In this document: positions 32,237 through 41,441 of the stretch, one piece after another
Layout: each line of letters starts with the position of its first letter
How positions within the stretch are numbered: position 1 is the first letter of the stretch
Source: Paenalcaligenes sp052103955
Lineage (GTDB): Bacteria > Pseudomonadota > Gammaproteobacteria > Burkholderiales > Burkholderiaceae_B
Length of the DNA: 64,000 nt
Reading direction: 5' to 3'
NCBI GenBank assembly: GCA_052103955.1
Contig: JBQELO010000006.1
Span: forward strand, 124,001 to 188,000
Notes under the pieces: model-generated
Seen by the model: the letters and a program-made list of their open reading frames with translations, nothing else
What the model was told of the DNA's origin: nothing
Databases searched by the model: none
Translations under genes and position numbers: made by a program

Positions 32237-33376
32237 GTGATTTTGAATGCTGCAGGACTGATTGGGCTGTACCTACTTTGGCGCTATATTTGGAAGCTTG
32301 ATCTGGCATGGCCATGGCGAGCGCTATTAAGCGTGGTGCCTATACTGATCGTTTTGCAGCACAGAATCGTGCAGTACCTGTTTGGTGGCAGCATTGCATC
32401 CCCCGAAATTTCGCCCGTAGCACTATGGGCGTTGGGGGCAAGCTTAGGCGCCGTGATTTTATTTGCCAGCTTTTTACTGATACGCGATGTGATTGGCTTG
32501 GTGGTGTTTGCCGTGTCGCGTGCTAAAGGGCGGGCAATATGGCGCAATATGCCAGTGGCGCACGGATTGTGCGCAGTGTCGGTAGTACTGGCAAGTATAG
32601 GCGTTTGGCAAGCCGTGAAGGTGCCAGAAGTAAAACGCTTTGAGCTCACCCTTCCGGGTTTAGCCAAAGAATTTGATGGCTACAAGGTTGTGCACCTCAC
32701 CGACTTGCATCTGAGTAAGTTATTGCAAGGGCCGTGGGCCGAGCAGGTAGTGGCCCGTGCTAATGCCTTATCTCCCGACCTGATTGTGATTTCGGGTGAC
32801 CTTATTGATGGCACGCCAGACGCTCGCAAAAATGATTACCCCCCATTAGGTGATTTACAGGCCAAAGATGGCGTGTATGCCGTAGCGGGTAACCACGAGT
32901 ATTACGCCTACTTCAAACGCTGGATGCGTGTGTTTGATGAGCTGGGCATACGCATGTTAGAAAACGAACATGTAGTGCTACACAAAGACGGCGCCCAGTT
33001 AGTGTTGGCAGGTGTGCCCGACAAAATTAGTGCGAACTTTGGTCAGGTTGCACCTGATATTGATGTGGCATTAGCGAATGTACCTGCAGGGGTCCCCATT
33101 GTTTTATTAGATCACCGCCCCGGTAATATTTTGCGTAATGAGCCCAAAGGGGTAAGTCTGCAATTATCAGGTCATACACATGGTGGGCATATTCTGGGTA
33201 TAGACCAAATCGTGCGTATTGCTAATGAAGGGTTTGTGTCTGGTCTCTATGAGGTAGGCACGAAGGGGGCTCAGTTGTATGTGGGTAATGGGGCGGGGCT
33301 ATGGTCAGGTTTCCCATTGCGCTTAGGCCGTCCGTCTGAAATTGCTGAAATAACCCTGCGCAGTGATGCCCCGTAA
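32237..33376 (+). CDS. membrane-anchored metallophosphoesterase (YkuE-like)
   Basis: A 379-residue protein with three to four N-terminal membrane spans (residues about 1-125) followed by a calcineurin-like phosphoesterase domain. All metal-site motifs are present: HLTDLHLS, VISGDLIDG, AGNHEYY and LSGHTHGGHI. Relatives such as Bacillus YkuE act on lipid or envelope phosphates, but the substrate here is unknown. The start is GTG at 32237. It overlaps the next gene, so the two are coupled. Confidence 0.88.
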   Translation: MILNAAGLIGLYLLWRYIWKLDLAWPWRALLSVVPILIVLQHRIVQYLFGGSIASPEISPVALWALGASLGAVILFASFLLIRDVIGLVVFAVSRAKGRAIWRNMPVAHGLCAVSVVLASIGVWQAVKVPEVKRFELTLPGLAKEFDGYKVVHLTDLHLSKLLQGPWAEQVVARANALSPDLIVISGDLIDGTPDARKNDYPPLGDLQAKDGVYAVAGNHEYYAYFKRWMRVFDELGIRMLENEHVVLHKDGAQLVLAGVPDKISANFGQVAPDIDVALANVPAGVPIVLLDHRPGNILRNEPKGVSLQLSGHTHGGHILGIDQIVRIANEGFVSGLYEVGTKGAQLYVGNGAGLWSGFPLRLGRPSEIAEITLRSDAP

Positions 33377-34202
33377 ACGCCTACGTTTTGGATGCTTGCC
33401 CTGGATAGCGCTGCTGTTCGCGGTAGCGGTGGGGTGGTGGTTTAGCCAAACGCCGTCGCACGATAGGGTGTGGGCCGATGATGTAGCTCAATTGCTAGAG
33501 GCGCGAGTAGACGGTAATACCGTACATTTGAACAATGTGCGTAATTTCACGTGGCGTTCAGAGGACGATTACACCGTTAGCTGGGAGTCGCGTGATTACC
33601 AGCTAGACCAACTACAAAGTGCGGACCTGATCTTGTCGTATTGGATGGGCCCGCACATTGCACACACCTTGGTGTCGTTTGGTTTTACAGATGGTCGCTA
33701 CCTGACTTTTTCACTAGAGATACGTAAAGAAAGCCACGAGCAGTTTTCGGCATGGAAAGGCTTTTTTAGGCAGTATGAACAGGTGCTGGTGGCGGCGGAA
33801 GAAAGCGATATTATCCGCACCCGCAGCAATGCGCGTGGTGAAGATGTGTATATATACCGTGTGCAATTAGATCGGCCTGCCTTGCAGAGCTTATTTTTGG
33901 CCTATGTAGAGAAGGCCCAAGAGTTGCGCCAAACCCCCGAGTTCTATAACACCTTAACCAGTAATTGCACGACGGTGATCTACGAACTGGCGAAGGTGAT
34001 TGTTCCCTTGCCTATGGATTACCGATTGTTGGCATCGGGCCATGTGGCTAAGTATGTACAAGAACAAAACGGGCTAACCCCCAATGTGCCGTATGAAACC
34101 TTGCAGCAGGCAGGGCATATCAATGAACGAGCTTTGCAGGCTGATCAAACTGGCGAAAATTTTTCCAGTGCTATACGCAGGGGCGTACCGGGTATTCCGT
34201 AG
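33366..34202 (+). CDS. DUF4105 (Lnb N-terminal-like) membrane-anchored protein
   Basis: A 278-residue protein with one N-terminal membrane anchor (FGCLPWIALLFAVAVGWWF) and a periplasmic DUF4105 domain. Visible motifs are VRNFTWRSEDDYTVSWESRDY, the histidine-containing MGPHIAHTLVSFGF, and NTLTSNCTTVIYEL with a cysteine. The DUF4105 fold, also called the Lnb N-terminal periplasmic domain, has a Cys/His arrangement like papain-type NlpC folds, so a hydrolase or acyltransferase role is possible. The ATG at 33366 overlaps the end of the phosphoesterase gene by 11 bases. Confidence 0.8.
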   Translation: MPRKRLRFGCLPWIALLFAVAVGWWFSQTPSHDRVWADDVAQLLEARVDGNTVHLNNVRNFTWRSEDDYTVSWESRDYQLDQLQSADLILSYWMGPHIAHTLVSFGFTDGRYLTFSLEIRKESHEQFSAWKGFFRQYEQVLVAAEESDIIRTRSNARGEDVYIYRVQLDRPALQSLFLAYVEKAQELRQTPEFYNTLTSNCTTVIYELAKVIVPLPMDYRLLASGHVAKYVQEQNGLTPNVPYETLQQAGHINERALQADQTGENFSSAIRRGVPGIP

Positions 34203-34206
34203 TGGG

Positions 34207-34836
34207 TTAATCGTGCCTACGGTAAAAGCCCAGTGCGACGCCTAAGCCCGCTAACAGCCCTGCACACCCTCTGTTTAGCCAGCGCAACGCATTGCCTGAT
34301 AAGGCGCGCATCGCTTGTTTACCACTAAAGGCATACAGCGTCATCAACGCGATATCAATAAGGGCAGTGACGATCGCCAGAGTGGCGTACTGTTGAAATA
34401 CGCCGCCTGTGGGTTGAATGAACTGGGGTAAAAAGGCTGAGAAAAACAGTAACCCTTTGGGGTTAGATAAGGCCACCAGCAGTGAACGTACAAAGGCCGT
34501 GCGACCACTGGGCGGAAGTTGCAGTTCTGCCGTAGAGGCATTCACCAGTTGTACGGGGGCGCGCCAAAACATCCATGCCAAGTACAGCAAGTAGGCTGCT
34601 CCAGCATATTTCACAATACTAAAGAGCAGCTCAGAGGCTTGCAGCACCGCGCCTAGACCAAACCCCACGGCAGAAATCAGTATTAGGTCAGACAAGGCTG
34701 CACCGGCAATGCCACATGCCGCGGTACGCATGCCACCGCGTGCACCATTATTTAACGCCAGCAACATGGTGGGGCCGGGCGTAACGGTCACAACCGCAAC
34801 GGTTACGCTGTACAGCATGAGTGTCATCCAATCCAT
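34207..34836 (-). CDS. LysE/RhtB family exporter
   Basis: A 209-residue inner-membrane exporter with about six spans. The RhtB/LysE signature is VTPGPTMLLALNNGARGGMRTAACGIAGAAL in pieces: TPGPTML near residue 20 and GxxxG-rich helices after it, then LSNPKGLLFFSAFLPQFI. It exports an amino acid such as homoserine or threonine; the exact substrate is not visible. The start at 34836 (MDWMTL) gives a normal family length. It is convergent with the DUF4105 gene. Confidence 0.88.
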   Translation of the reverse strand: MDWMTLMLYSVTVAVVTVTPGPTMLLALNNGARGGMRTAACGIAGAALSDLILISAVGFGLGAVLQASELLFSIVKYAGAAYLLYLAWMFWRAPVQLVNASTAELQLPPSGRTAFVRSLLVALSNPKGLLFFSAFLPQFIQPTGGVFQQYATLAIVTALIDIALMTLYAFSGKQAMRALSGNALRWLNRGCAGLLAGLGVALGFYRRHD

Positions 34837-34885
34837 AATCCAACTGCCTAAAGGTGTGCGGTGCAAAGTGCCTATAGTGTAAAAC

Positions 34886-34923
34886 TAAAAAAGCCCCAAG
34901 GCGTAAACCTTGAGGCTTTTTAG
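34886..34923 (-). terminator. bidirectional terminator
   Basis: A hairpin AAGCCCCAAGG/CCTTGAGGCTT (one wobble) with loop CGTAAA, A-run on the left and T-run on the right. It lies downstream of mhpE. Confidence 0.85.
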
Positions 34924-34950
34924 GGGTAGGGTGATTTGCGCTTTTTTTGC

Positions 34951-35973
34951 TTAGCCAGCTTGACGCTGACGTAGCAAAGACAGGGCGGTGTCTTCGATCA
35001 TATCTTCTTGTCCACCAACCATGCCGCGACGGCCCATTTCGACCAAAATTTCGCGAGCAGGAATACCGAATTTTTGTTCGGCACGTTTAGCAAACAACAA
35101 GAATGAACCGTAAACACCGGCATAACCTAGTGTCAGGGCATCACGGTCAAGGCGGATTGGGAAGTCCATGATAGGAACAACCAAATCTTCCGCAACGTCC
35201 TGAATACGGAATACATCTACACCGGTGGGAATACCCATCAGATCCAATACGGCTACCAACACTTCCATGGGTGTATTACCTGCACCAGCGCCTAAACCAG
35301 CGGCAGCAGCATCAATGCGGTTAGCACCGGCTTCGATAGCGGCTACGCTGTTTGCTACGCCCATGGCAAGGTTGTGGTGACCGTGAAAGCCCAGTTCGGT
35401 TTCTGGTTTCAGCGCATCACGCACAGCAACCAAACGCTCTTTAACGGTGTTAGGCAGTAAGTGGCCTGCGGAGTCAGTGATGTAAATACAGTTAGCACCG
35501 TAGCTTTCCATCAGTTTGGCTTGTTGTACCAAACCTTCGGGGCTGTTCATGTGGCTCATCATTAAGAAGCCTACCGTATCCATGCCCAGTTCACGGCCTA
35601 GGGCAATGTGCTGTTCCGAGGTATCGGCTTCGGTACAGTGTGTGGCTACACGAATGGTGCTTACGCCCAAACCGTGTGCCATACGCAGGTGGTCTACCGT
35701 TCCAATACCAGGAATCAACAGGGCTGAAACCTTGGCTTGCTTCAGTTCAGGAATCACCGTGTTTAGGTATTCTTCGTCACTGTGTGCAGGGAAACCGTAG
35801 TTTACCGATGCGCCACCCAAGCCATCGCCGTGGGTAACTTCAATCAGAGGGATACCAGCGTCGTCCAGACCACGAGCAATAGTACGCATTTGCTCCAACG
35901 TGATTTGGTGACGTTTGGGATGCATACCGTCGCGCAGCGACATGTCATGCAAAATAATGTTGTTGTTGCTCAT
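34951..35973 (-). CDS. mhpE: 4-hydroxy-2-oxovalerate aldolase
   Basis: Cleaves 4-hydroxy-2-oxopentanoate to pyruvate and acetaldehyde and passes the acetaldehyde to MhpF through a channel. The 340-residue DRE-TIM barrel starts with HDMSLRDGMHPKRHQITLEQM (catalytic R/D pair and metal aspartate), carries LGFHGHHNLAMGVANS (metal histidines), and ends with the DmpG-type communication domain. The ATG at 35973 is chosen because AAGGA lies upstream and 25 bases separate it from the mhpF stop. It is the last gene of a TRAP-mhpF-mhpE operon. No mhpD hydratase accompanies it. Confidence 0.95.
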   Translation of the reverse strand: MSNNNIILHDMSLRDGMHPKRHQITLEQMRTIARGLDDAGIPLIEVTHGDGLGGASVNYGFPAHSDEEYLNTVIPELKQAKVSALLIPGIGTVDHLRMAHGLGVSTIRVATHCTEADTSEQHIALGRELGMDTVGFLMMSHMNSPEGLVQQAKLMESYGANCIYITDSAGHLLPNTVKERLVAVRDALKPETELGFHGHHNLAMGVANSVAAIEAGANRIDAAAAGLGAGAGNTPMEVLVAVLDLMGIPTGVDVFRIQDVAEDLVVPIMDFPIRLDRDALTLGYAGVYGSFLLFAKRAEQKFGIPAREILVEMGRRGMVGGQEDMIEDTALSLLRQRQAG

Positions 35974-35998
35974 TACACAATCCTTGCAAAAGCGGGTG

Positions 35999-36889
35999 TT
36001 AGGCTTTGGCCAGCAGGCGCTCAGCAAACATTTCCGCTGTACGTGCAGCTGCTGCTGTCATGATGTCTAGGTTGCCCGAGTACTTAGGCAGGTAATCGCC
36101 CAAGCCTTCTACTTCTAGGTAGATGGATACACGGTTGCCGTCGAACACAGGGCCGTTCACCAAGCGGTAGCCGGGTACGTATTTTTGTACTTCAGCAATC
36201 ATGGCATGCACGGATTCGGTGATGCGTTCTTGGTCTGGGGTGTCATCGGTTAGGCAGTGAACGGTGTCACGCATAATCATTGGTGGTTCAGCCGGGTTCA
36301 AAATAATGATGGCTTTACCACGACGTGCACCGCCTACACGTTCAACCGCACCAGCGGTAGTACGTGTGAACTCGTCGATATTTTTACGAGTGCCTGGGCC
36401 AGCAGAGCGTGACGACACCGTCGCTACAATTTCAGCGTATTCCACAGACTGCACGCGCGATACCGCATTCACCATGGGGATAGTGGCTTGGCCACCGCAG
36501 GTCACCATGTTGACGTTTTGGGCGCCTTCAACCAGCAGTTCTTGCAGGTTAACGGGAGGCACGCAGAACGGGCCAATCGCGGCAGGTGTTAAGTCAATCA
36601 TCATGACGCCACGGGACGTGAGCTTGTCAGAGTTGTCTTTGTGTACATAGGCGCTGGTGGCATCAAAAGCGATTTGAATGTTGTCGGCCTCTACGTGGGG
36701 TAGCAAACCATCCACACCTTCAGATGTGGTTTTCAAACCCAATTCAGCAGCGCGTTTCAAGCCGTCGGATTGTGGGTCTACGCCCACCATCCAGACGGGT
36801 TCGAGTACAGGGCTGCGCATCAGCTTGGCCAGCAAGTCGGTGCCGATGTTGCCGGGCCCAATAATGGCAGTACGAATTTTCTCAGCCAT
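35999..36889 (-). CDS. mhpF: acetaldehyde dehydrogenase (acylating)
   Basis: Converts acetaldehyde, NAD and CoA to acetyl-CoA in a complex with the MhpE aldolase. Of 296 residues, the N-terminal Rossmann part starts IIGPGNIGTDLLAKLM; the catalytic cysteine lies in MVTCGGQATIPMV (near residue 129); the C-terminal part has SSRSAGPGTRKNIDEFT and the dimer region SGNLDIMTAAA. All are typical of the DmpF/BphJ family. It lies between the TRAP permease and mhpE on the same strand. Confidence 0.95.
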   Translation of the reverse strand: MAEKIRTAIIGPGNIGTDLLAKLMRSPVLEPVWMVGVDPQSDGLKRAAELGLKTTSEGVDGLLPHVEADNIQIAFDATSAYVHKDNSDKLTSRGVMMIDLTPAAIGPFCVPPVNLQELLVEGAQNVNMVTCGGQATIPMVNAVSRVQSVEYAEIVATVSSRSAGPGTRKNIDEFTRTTAGAVERVGGARRGKAIIILNPAEPPMIMRDTVHCLTDDTPDQERITESVHAMIAEVQKYVPGYRLVNGPVFDGNRVSIYLEVEGLGDYLPKYSGNLDIMTAAAARTAEMFAERLLAKA

Positions 36890-36944
36890 GTATGTCTCCA
36901 GGGTAAAACAAAAGGTAAATGCGTATAAGGAGTTGGGGCTGCCT

Positions 36945-38225
36945 TTAGCCTACGAGGCTTAAGGGGAACAGCGACAACCAAGGAACATAAGTAATCAGTA
37001 ACAGCACCGCCAGCATCGAAATGATGAAGGGGATAGCACCCACAATGGATTTTTCTAAACTGGTTTCACCCACACGCGAGCCTACAAACAAGTTCACGCC
37101 CACAGGTGGTGTCACCATGCCTATAGCCAAGTTGACGATAATCACGATACCGAAGTGCACGGGATCAATACCCACAGCAGTCACGACTGGCAGCAAGATA
37201 GGTACCAAGATAATGATGGCCGCCAAGGTTTCCATGAACATGCCCACAAACAGCAGTAGCACGTTGATCAGCAACAGGATCAGGATAGGGCTGTCGGTAA
37301 GCTGCACGATGTAGTCAGCGATCATGAACGGGATGCGTTCAATGGCTAGCATGCGGCCGAAAATAGTGGCTGTACCTACAATCACAATCACGGTGGCGGA
37401 AGTCAGGGCTGAGCCGGCAATCAGGCGGTACAGATCAGACCATTTCAGCTCTTTGTAGACGAACACGCCCACTATAAAACCGTAGATCACACCCACAGCA
37501 GCGGCTTCGGTAGGGGTGAATACACCACCATAAATACCGCCCAGAATAATCACGGGTACCAACAGCGCCCATTTCGCATCCCAAATGGTTTGCCAGATTT
37601 CAGCAGCGGAATAGCGTTTTTCAGAGCCCTTGTAGCCTTCTTTACGGGCTTTCAGGTAGGCGGTAATGATTAAGCCCACACCAATCAGCAAGCCGGGAAT
37701 AATGCCAGCCAAGAACATCTGCGTAATAGACACGTTGGCCGATACCGCATAAATGATCATGGGAATGCTGGGGGGGATAATGATCCCAATACTGCCGGCA
37801 GACGCAATCAAGCCAACGGAATAGCCTTTGTCGTAACCCGCTTTAGTCATAGCTGGCAAAAGCAGGCCACCAATGGCGGCAACGGTTGCCGGGCCAGAGC
37901 CAGAAATCGCGGCAAAGAACATGCAGGTTACTACCGCAATAATGGCCAAGCCACCGGTGTAACGGCCAAAAAATACGTTTGCAACGTTAAGCAGACGGCG
38001 GGATAAACCACCTTGCCCCATTAAGTCACCAGCCAGAATAAAAAACGGCACGGCCATCAAGGGGAAGGAGTCAATAGAGGTCACCAGACCTTGTGCAATA
38101 TAGGTGCTGCTGACTTTTCCGCTGTAGATCAGCGCTAAGGCAGACGATAAGCCCAGCGAAATCGCTACGGGTACGCGGATAATCAATAGCAGGGCAAAGC
38201 AGCCAAATAGCAATAATGAAATCAT
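36945..38225 (-). CDS. TRAP transporter large permease (DctM)
   Basis: A 426-residue inner-membrane subunit with about 12 spans that couples sodium influx to solute uptake. Signatures are LAGDLMGQGGLSRRLLNVANVFFGRYTGG, SGSGPATVAAIGGLLLPAMTKAGYDKG, GSIGIIIPPSIPMIIY and IAIGMVTPPVGVNLF-like LAIGMVTPPVGVNLFV. Its start overlaps the DctQ stop by four bases. The set dctP-dctQ-dctM-mhpF-mhpE reads leftward as one operon, so the imported solute probably feeds the aldolase step. Confidence 0.93.
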   Translation of the reverse strand: MISLLLFGCFALLLIIRVPVAISLGLSSALALIYSGKVSSTYIAQGLVTSIDSFPLMAVPFFILAGDLMGQGGLSRRLLNVANVFFGRYTGGLAIIAVVTCMFFAAISGSGPATVAAIGGLLLPAMTKAGYDKGYSVGLIASAGSIGIIIPPSIPMIIYAVSANVSITQMFLAGIIPGLLIGVGLIITAYLKARKEGYKGSEKRYSAAEIWQTIWDAKWALLVPVIILGGIYGGVFTPTEAAAVGVIYGFIVGVFVYKELKWSDLYRLIAGSALTSATVIVIVGTATIFGRMLAIERIPFMIADYIVQLTDSPILILLLINVLLLFVGMFMETLAAIIILVPILLPVVTAVGIDPVHFGIVIIVNLAIGMVTPPVGVNLFVGSRVGETSLEKSIVGAIPFIISMLAVLLLITYVPWLSLFPLSLVG

Positions 38226-38704
38226 GACTGCCTCTCAATACGGATGATGCGAACTTCTTGCACGATTTTTTGCAGTAGGCGCAGAATAACCAGCCCAAAC
38301 CCTACGGTTGGAGCCAGATAGATGTAGCCCATGGGAATACTGAGTGAGGAGGAGGTTTGGCCAAATTTGAATACTTTCATACTCAAGGCATAGCCTTCTT
38401 TCATCACCAACACGGCAAAGACGATGAACAGTACGTGCGCCAAAATGGTGGCGTAGCGTTGGTATAACTGTGGCAAACGGTTAGTCACCGCTTCTACACA
38501 GATATGCGCGTTTTCGCGTACACCATAAGACACACCGATATAGGTGGCCCAAATAAAACAGTAACGCGCCAGTTCTTCTGACCACGTTAGGGAGTCGTTC
38601 AGCACATAACGCATGAACACTTGCACGCCAATTAACAGCGACATCAGCGCAAGCAGTAGCACCAAGATACTTTCTTCAAAGTGCTTGTCTAAAAATTTAA
38701 GCAT
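38222..38704 (-). CDS. TRAP transporter small permease (DctQ)
   Basis: A 160-residue inner-membrane protein with four spans, the small permease of the TRAP system. The DctQ pattern VFMRYVLNDSLTWSEELARYCFIWATYIG is visible in pieces near residues 29-57, followed by GVRENAHICVEAV. It sits between the binding protein and DctM, with an overlap to DctM. A perfect hairpin (38738-38761) lies in the gap to the binding-protein gene and may lower expression of the permeases relative to the binding protein. Confidence 0.92.
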   Translation of the reverse strand: MLKFLDKHFEESILVLLLALMSLLIGVQVFMRYVLNDSLTWSEELARYCFIWATYIGVSYGVRENAHICVEAVTNRLPQLYQRYATILAHVLFIVFAVLVMKEGYALSMKVFKFGQTSSSLSIPMGYIYLAPTVGFGLVILRLLQKIVQEVRIIRIERQS

Positions 38705-38737
38705 GGGGATCTCCTATGCCGGCAAGGTCGTCGGCAA

Positions 38738-38761
38738 GTGGGCAAGCTGTTGCTTGCCCAC
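38738..38761 (-). promoter_or_regulatory. intercistronic hairpin between dctP and dctQ
   Basis: A perfect 9-bp stem GTGGGCAAG-CTGTTG-CTTGCCCAC without a U-run. Such hairpins stabilise the upstream message or attenuate the downstream genes, which fits the higher need for binding protein. Confidence 0.6.
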
Positions 38762-38804
38762 TCGAGAAAAAGTGTGGGCCGAGGATGTGGCCCTTCAGGG
38801 TAAA

Positions 38805-39800
38805 TTAACGGCTGGCTTCAGCAACGATGCGATCAACAATGTCAGCACCGATTTTTTTCTTTACCAGCTCGTGCACAGGGCCCATGCGGTCAGCAAAAGC
38901 AGCGTGTTGTTCTGGTGTCAGCTCAGTGATGATGACGTTAGGCATGTTAGCGACAGCTTTCTCGTCGGCTTCTTGTGCTTGAGTGCGTTGGTAGTCAGTA
39001 GTCTTTTTAACGGCTTCGTCAAAAATAGCGCGGTCTTCATCGCTGAAGCTGTTGTAGACGTCAGGGTTGATCATCAAAGGCCACGGTGAGTACACGTGGT
39101 TCGTTTTGGTGATGTGGTTCTGAACTTCGTAGAACTTCATGTCGTAGAACAGGTTGATAGGACCTTCCTGTGCATCGAAAGTACCTTGCTGTAGCGCGGT
39201 GAACAGTTCACCAAAGGCTAAAGGAGCAGGGTTAGCACCTTCTTCTTTCCACGCGGCAATGTGCACTTCGTTTTCCATCGTGCGCATTTTCATGCCTTTC
39301 AGGTCGTCGGGCGACGTGATGGCTTTTTTGTTGTTGGTTAATTGGCGAAAGCCGTTTTCCCAGTAAGCAACCGCTTTAATACCTACAGGCTCTAGACTTT
39401 GTAGCAGTTGTTGGCCGATCTCACCATCCAAAACACGGTATACACTTTCACGGTCTTTGAACAAGAATGGAATATCCAGTGCAAAGAATTCTTTGTTGAA
39501 GTTACCCAGCACGGCCGATGAGGCAAAGGCCATGTCTACGTTACCTAACTGGATACTTTCAATCAGTTCACGCTCGCTACCCAATTGGGAGTTAGGGAAG
39601 ATTTCTACCGTAATGCGGCCATTGGATTTTTCAGCAAGTTCTTTGCCAAGAAACTCAAATGCTGCTTGCCCAGTACTGGTGTTAGAGGAAGCATGACCCG
39701 CTTTCAGCACAACATTAGCGTGAGCCAAGCCAGCGAAAAGGGATACACAGAGGCCTAAGCCTAAGGTCAGGGTGCGATTGCGCAAAGTATTTATCAGCAT
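38805..39800 (-). CDS. TRAP solute-binding protein (DctP)
   Basis: A 331-residue periplasmic binding protein of the DctP family. The start at 39800 gives a clean signal peptide ending at LAHA and has GGAG seven bases upstream; the open frame extends to 39911 without a signal. Family motifs are LKAGHASSNTSTGQAAFEFLGKEL in pieces, ELIESIQLGNVDMAFAS, GMKMRTMENEVHIAAWK (carboxylate-binding arginine in KMRT) and ALQQGTFDAQEGP. The arginine suggests an organic acid ligand. It is the first gene of the operon with mhpF and mhpE. Confidence 0.92.
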   Translation of the reverse strand: MLINTLRNRTLTLGLGLCVSLFAGLAHANVVLKAGHASSNTSTGQAAFEFLGKELAEKSNGRITVEIFPNSQLGSERELIESIQLGNVDMAFASSAVLGNFNKEFFALDIPFLFKDRESVYRVLDGEIGQQLLQSLEPVGIKAVAYWENGFRQLTNNKKAITSPDDLKGMKMRTMENEVHIAAWKEEGANPAPLAFGELFTALQQGTFDAQEGPINLFYDMKFYEVQNHITKTNHVYSPWPLMINPDVYNSFSDEDRAIFDEAVKKTTDYQRTQAQEADEKAVANMPNVIITELTPEQHAAFADRMGPVHELVKKKIGADIVDRIVAEASR

Positions 39801-39924
39801 GAGGAGTCTCCGAGTGTGACAAGGGTGGTGGGGCAAGATGTGACAGCGAGTATATAGACCTGTCATCGTTATTAATGAGGAAATTCTAGTATCAGTGGTA
39901 AAATTTTTCAACTATTGATATGTG

Positions 39925-39941
39925 TTCTCAATAAATGAGAA
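39925..39941. promoter_or_regulatory. palindrome TTCTCA-ATAAA-TGAGAA
   Basis: A perfect 6-bp inverted repeat in the 170-base divergent region between the TRAP operon (start 39800) and the hydroxyacid dehydrogenase (start 39971), 30 bases before the latter. It is a candidate operator for a shared regulator that is not encoded next to it. Confidence 0.4.
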
Positions 39942-39970
39942 TTTATTCGTGAAGCAGGGAGACGTAAAAG

Positions 39971-41359
39971 ATGAGCAGTAATGTAGAGGCCATCAATGCG
40001 CTACGCAGCGTATTAGCCGCAGACGAGTTATTAATTGGTGATGCGATCAGCGACAAATACCGCCAAGACTGGAGTGGCGAGAAAGGTGGTGATCTAAGCG
40101 CAGTGGTGTTGCCGCGTAGCACGGATGCGGTATCGCAAATTTTGCGCATTTGTAATGAGCACGGTTGCCCAGTGGTTCCACAAGGAGGCCTGACAGGGTT
40201 GGCGGGCGGCGCTACACCTATTGATGGTTGTGTGGCTATTTCCATGGAACGCATGAATGGCATTCTGGAGCTGGATGGCATTTCTGGCACCATGACGGTA
40301 TGGGCAGGCACGCCATTGCAAGTGATGCAAGAAGCCGCAGAAAAAGCAGGTTTCTTTTTTGCACTGGATTTAGGTGCCCGTGGTTCGTGTCAGATTGGTG
40401 GGAATATCTCTACCAACGCGGGTGGTAATCGCGTGATCCGTTACGGTATGGCGCGTGATTTGGTATTGGGCTTGGAAGTTGTATTGGCAGACGGTACGGT
40501 ATTGTCCATGCTCAATAAAATGGTCAAAAACAACTCTGGCCCCGATATCAAGCAAGCCTTTATTGGTGCAGAAGGTACGTTGGGGGTGATCACCAAAGCT
40601 GTGGTGAAACTGCACCCACAAGTAAACGGTGCCAATACCGCTTTGATGGCCTTAGAAAGTTTTGACGGCGTAGAAAAATTGCTGATGTATGCACAGCAGC
40701 AGTTGTCTGGCCAAGTCAGTGCGTTTGAGGTGATGTGGAACGACTACTACAAAGAAGCCACAACGGATGGTGGCATTCGTGCTCCGCTGCCTGCTGACTA
40801 CCCCATTTATGTGTTGATGGATCAGCAAAGTGCCAACCCACAACTGCAAGCCGCACAATTTGAAGCCGTGTTGGAACATGCCTTGGAAGAGGGCTGGGTA
40901 GTGGACGCCGCTGTGGCGCAGTCGCATGCTGATGCTGAAGCATTCTGGGAACTGCGTGATGCGATTGCTGAATTGCTGCAAGCTTACGCCCCCACCATTA
41001 ACTTCGATATCTCGTTCCCCATTTCTAGCATTGGCCGTTGTGTAGAGACTTTAAAAGACGTGATGTCGTCTCAGTTTGATGGGATTCGTGCCATGTTCTT
41101 TGGACATGTGGGCGATGGCAACATACACGTAGTAGTAGGCCCTTTCCCTGATGAAGCCACAGGCCTTGCGATTGAAACGGCTTTCTATGAAGTGGTGCGC
41201 AACAATGCGGGTTCAGTATCGGCAGAGCACGGTATTGGCTTGCACAAAAAACCATGGTTGCCTTACAGCCGTAGCGCCGCAGAACTGCACACCTTGAAAC
41301 TGATGAAGCAAGCACTGGACCCACGTAATATTCTGAACCCAGGAAAAATTCAGGATTAA
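39971..41359 (+). CDS. FAD-linked D-2-hydroxyacid dehydrogenase (GlcD/D2HGDH-like)
   Basis: A 462-residue flavoprotein of the GlcD/D-lactate/D-2-hydroxyglutarate dehydrogenase type, which oxidises a D-2-hydroxyacid to the 2-oxoacid. The PP-loop FAD domain has VVPQGGLTGLAGGATP (residues about 67-82) and GGNISTNAGGNRVIRYGMARDLVLGLE. The C-terminal substrate/metal domain has GHVGDGNIHVVV and VSAEHGIGLHKKPWL, and ends LDPRNILNPGK. It is divergent from a TRAP-mhpFE operon. That context suggests it makes the 2-oxo acid for the aldolase, which is inference. Confidence 0.9.
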   Translation: MSSNVEAINALRSVLAADELLIGDAISDKYRQDWSGEKGGDLSAVVLPRSTDAVSQILRICNEHGCPVVPQGGLTGLAGGATPIDGCVAISMERMNGILELDGISGTMTVWAGTPLQVMQEAAEKAGFFFALDLGARGSCQIGGNISTNAGGNRVIRYGMARDLVLGLEVVLADGTVLSMLNKMVKNNSGPDIKQAFIGAEGTLGVITKAVVKLHPQVNGANTALMALESFDGVEKLLMYAQQQLSGQVSAFEVMWNDYYKEATTDGGIRAPLPADYPIYVLMDQQSANPQLQAAQFEAVLEHALEEGWVVDAAVAQSHADAEAFWELRDAIAELLQAYAPTINFDISFPISSIGRCVETLKDVMSSQFDGIRAMFFGHVGDGNIHVVVGPFPDEATGLAIETAFYEVVRNNAGSVSAEHGIGLHKKPWLPYSRSAAELHTLKLMKQALDPRNILNPGKIQD

Positions 41360-41384
41360 GCACCGCTGCATCGTGTTTTACACT

Positions 41385-41428
41385 ACACCCCAAGGGTTGG
41401 ATGACTCCAGCCAATGGGGTGTTTTTTT
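41385..41428 (+). terminator. Rho-independent terminator
   Basis: A long stem with arms ACACCCCA.GGGTTGG and CCAGCCAATGGGGTGT, followed by seven T. It ends the dehydrogenase transcript. Confidence 0.8.
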
Positions 41429-41441
41429 ATGTGAGACGTCT

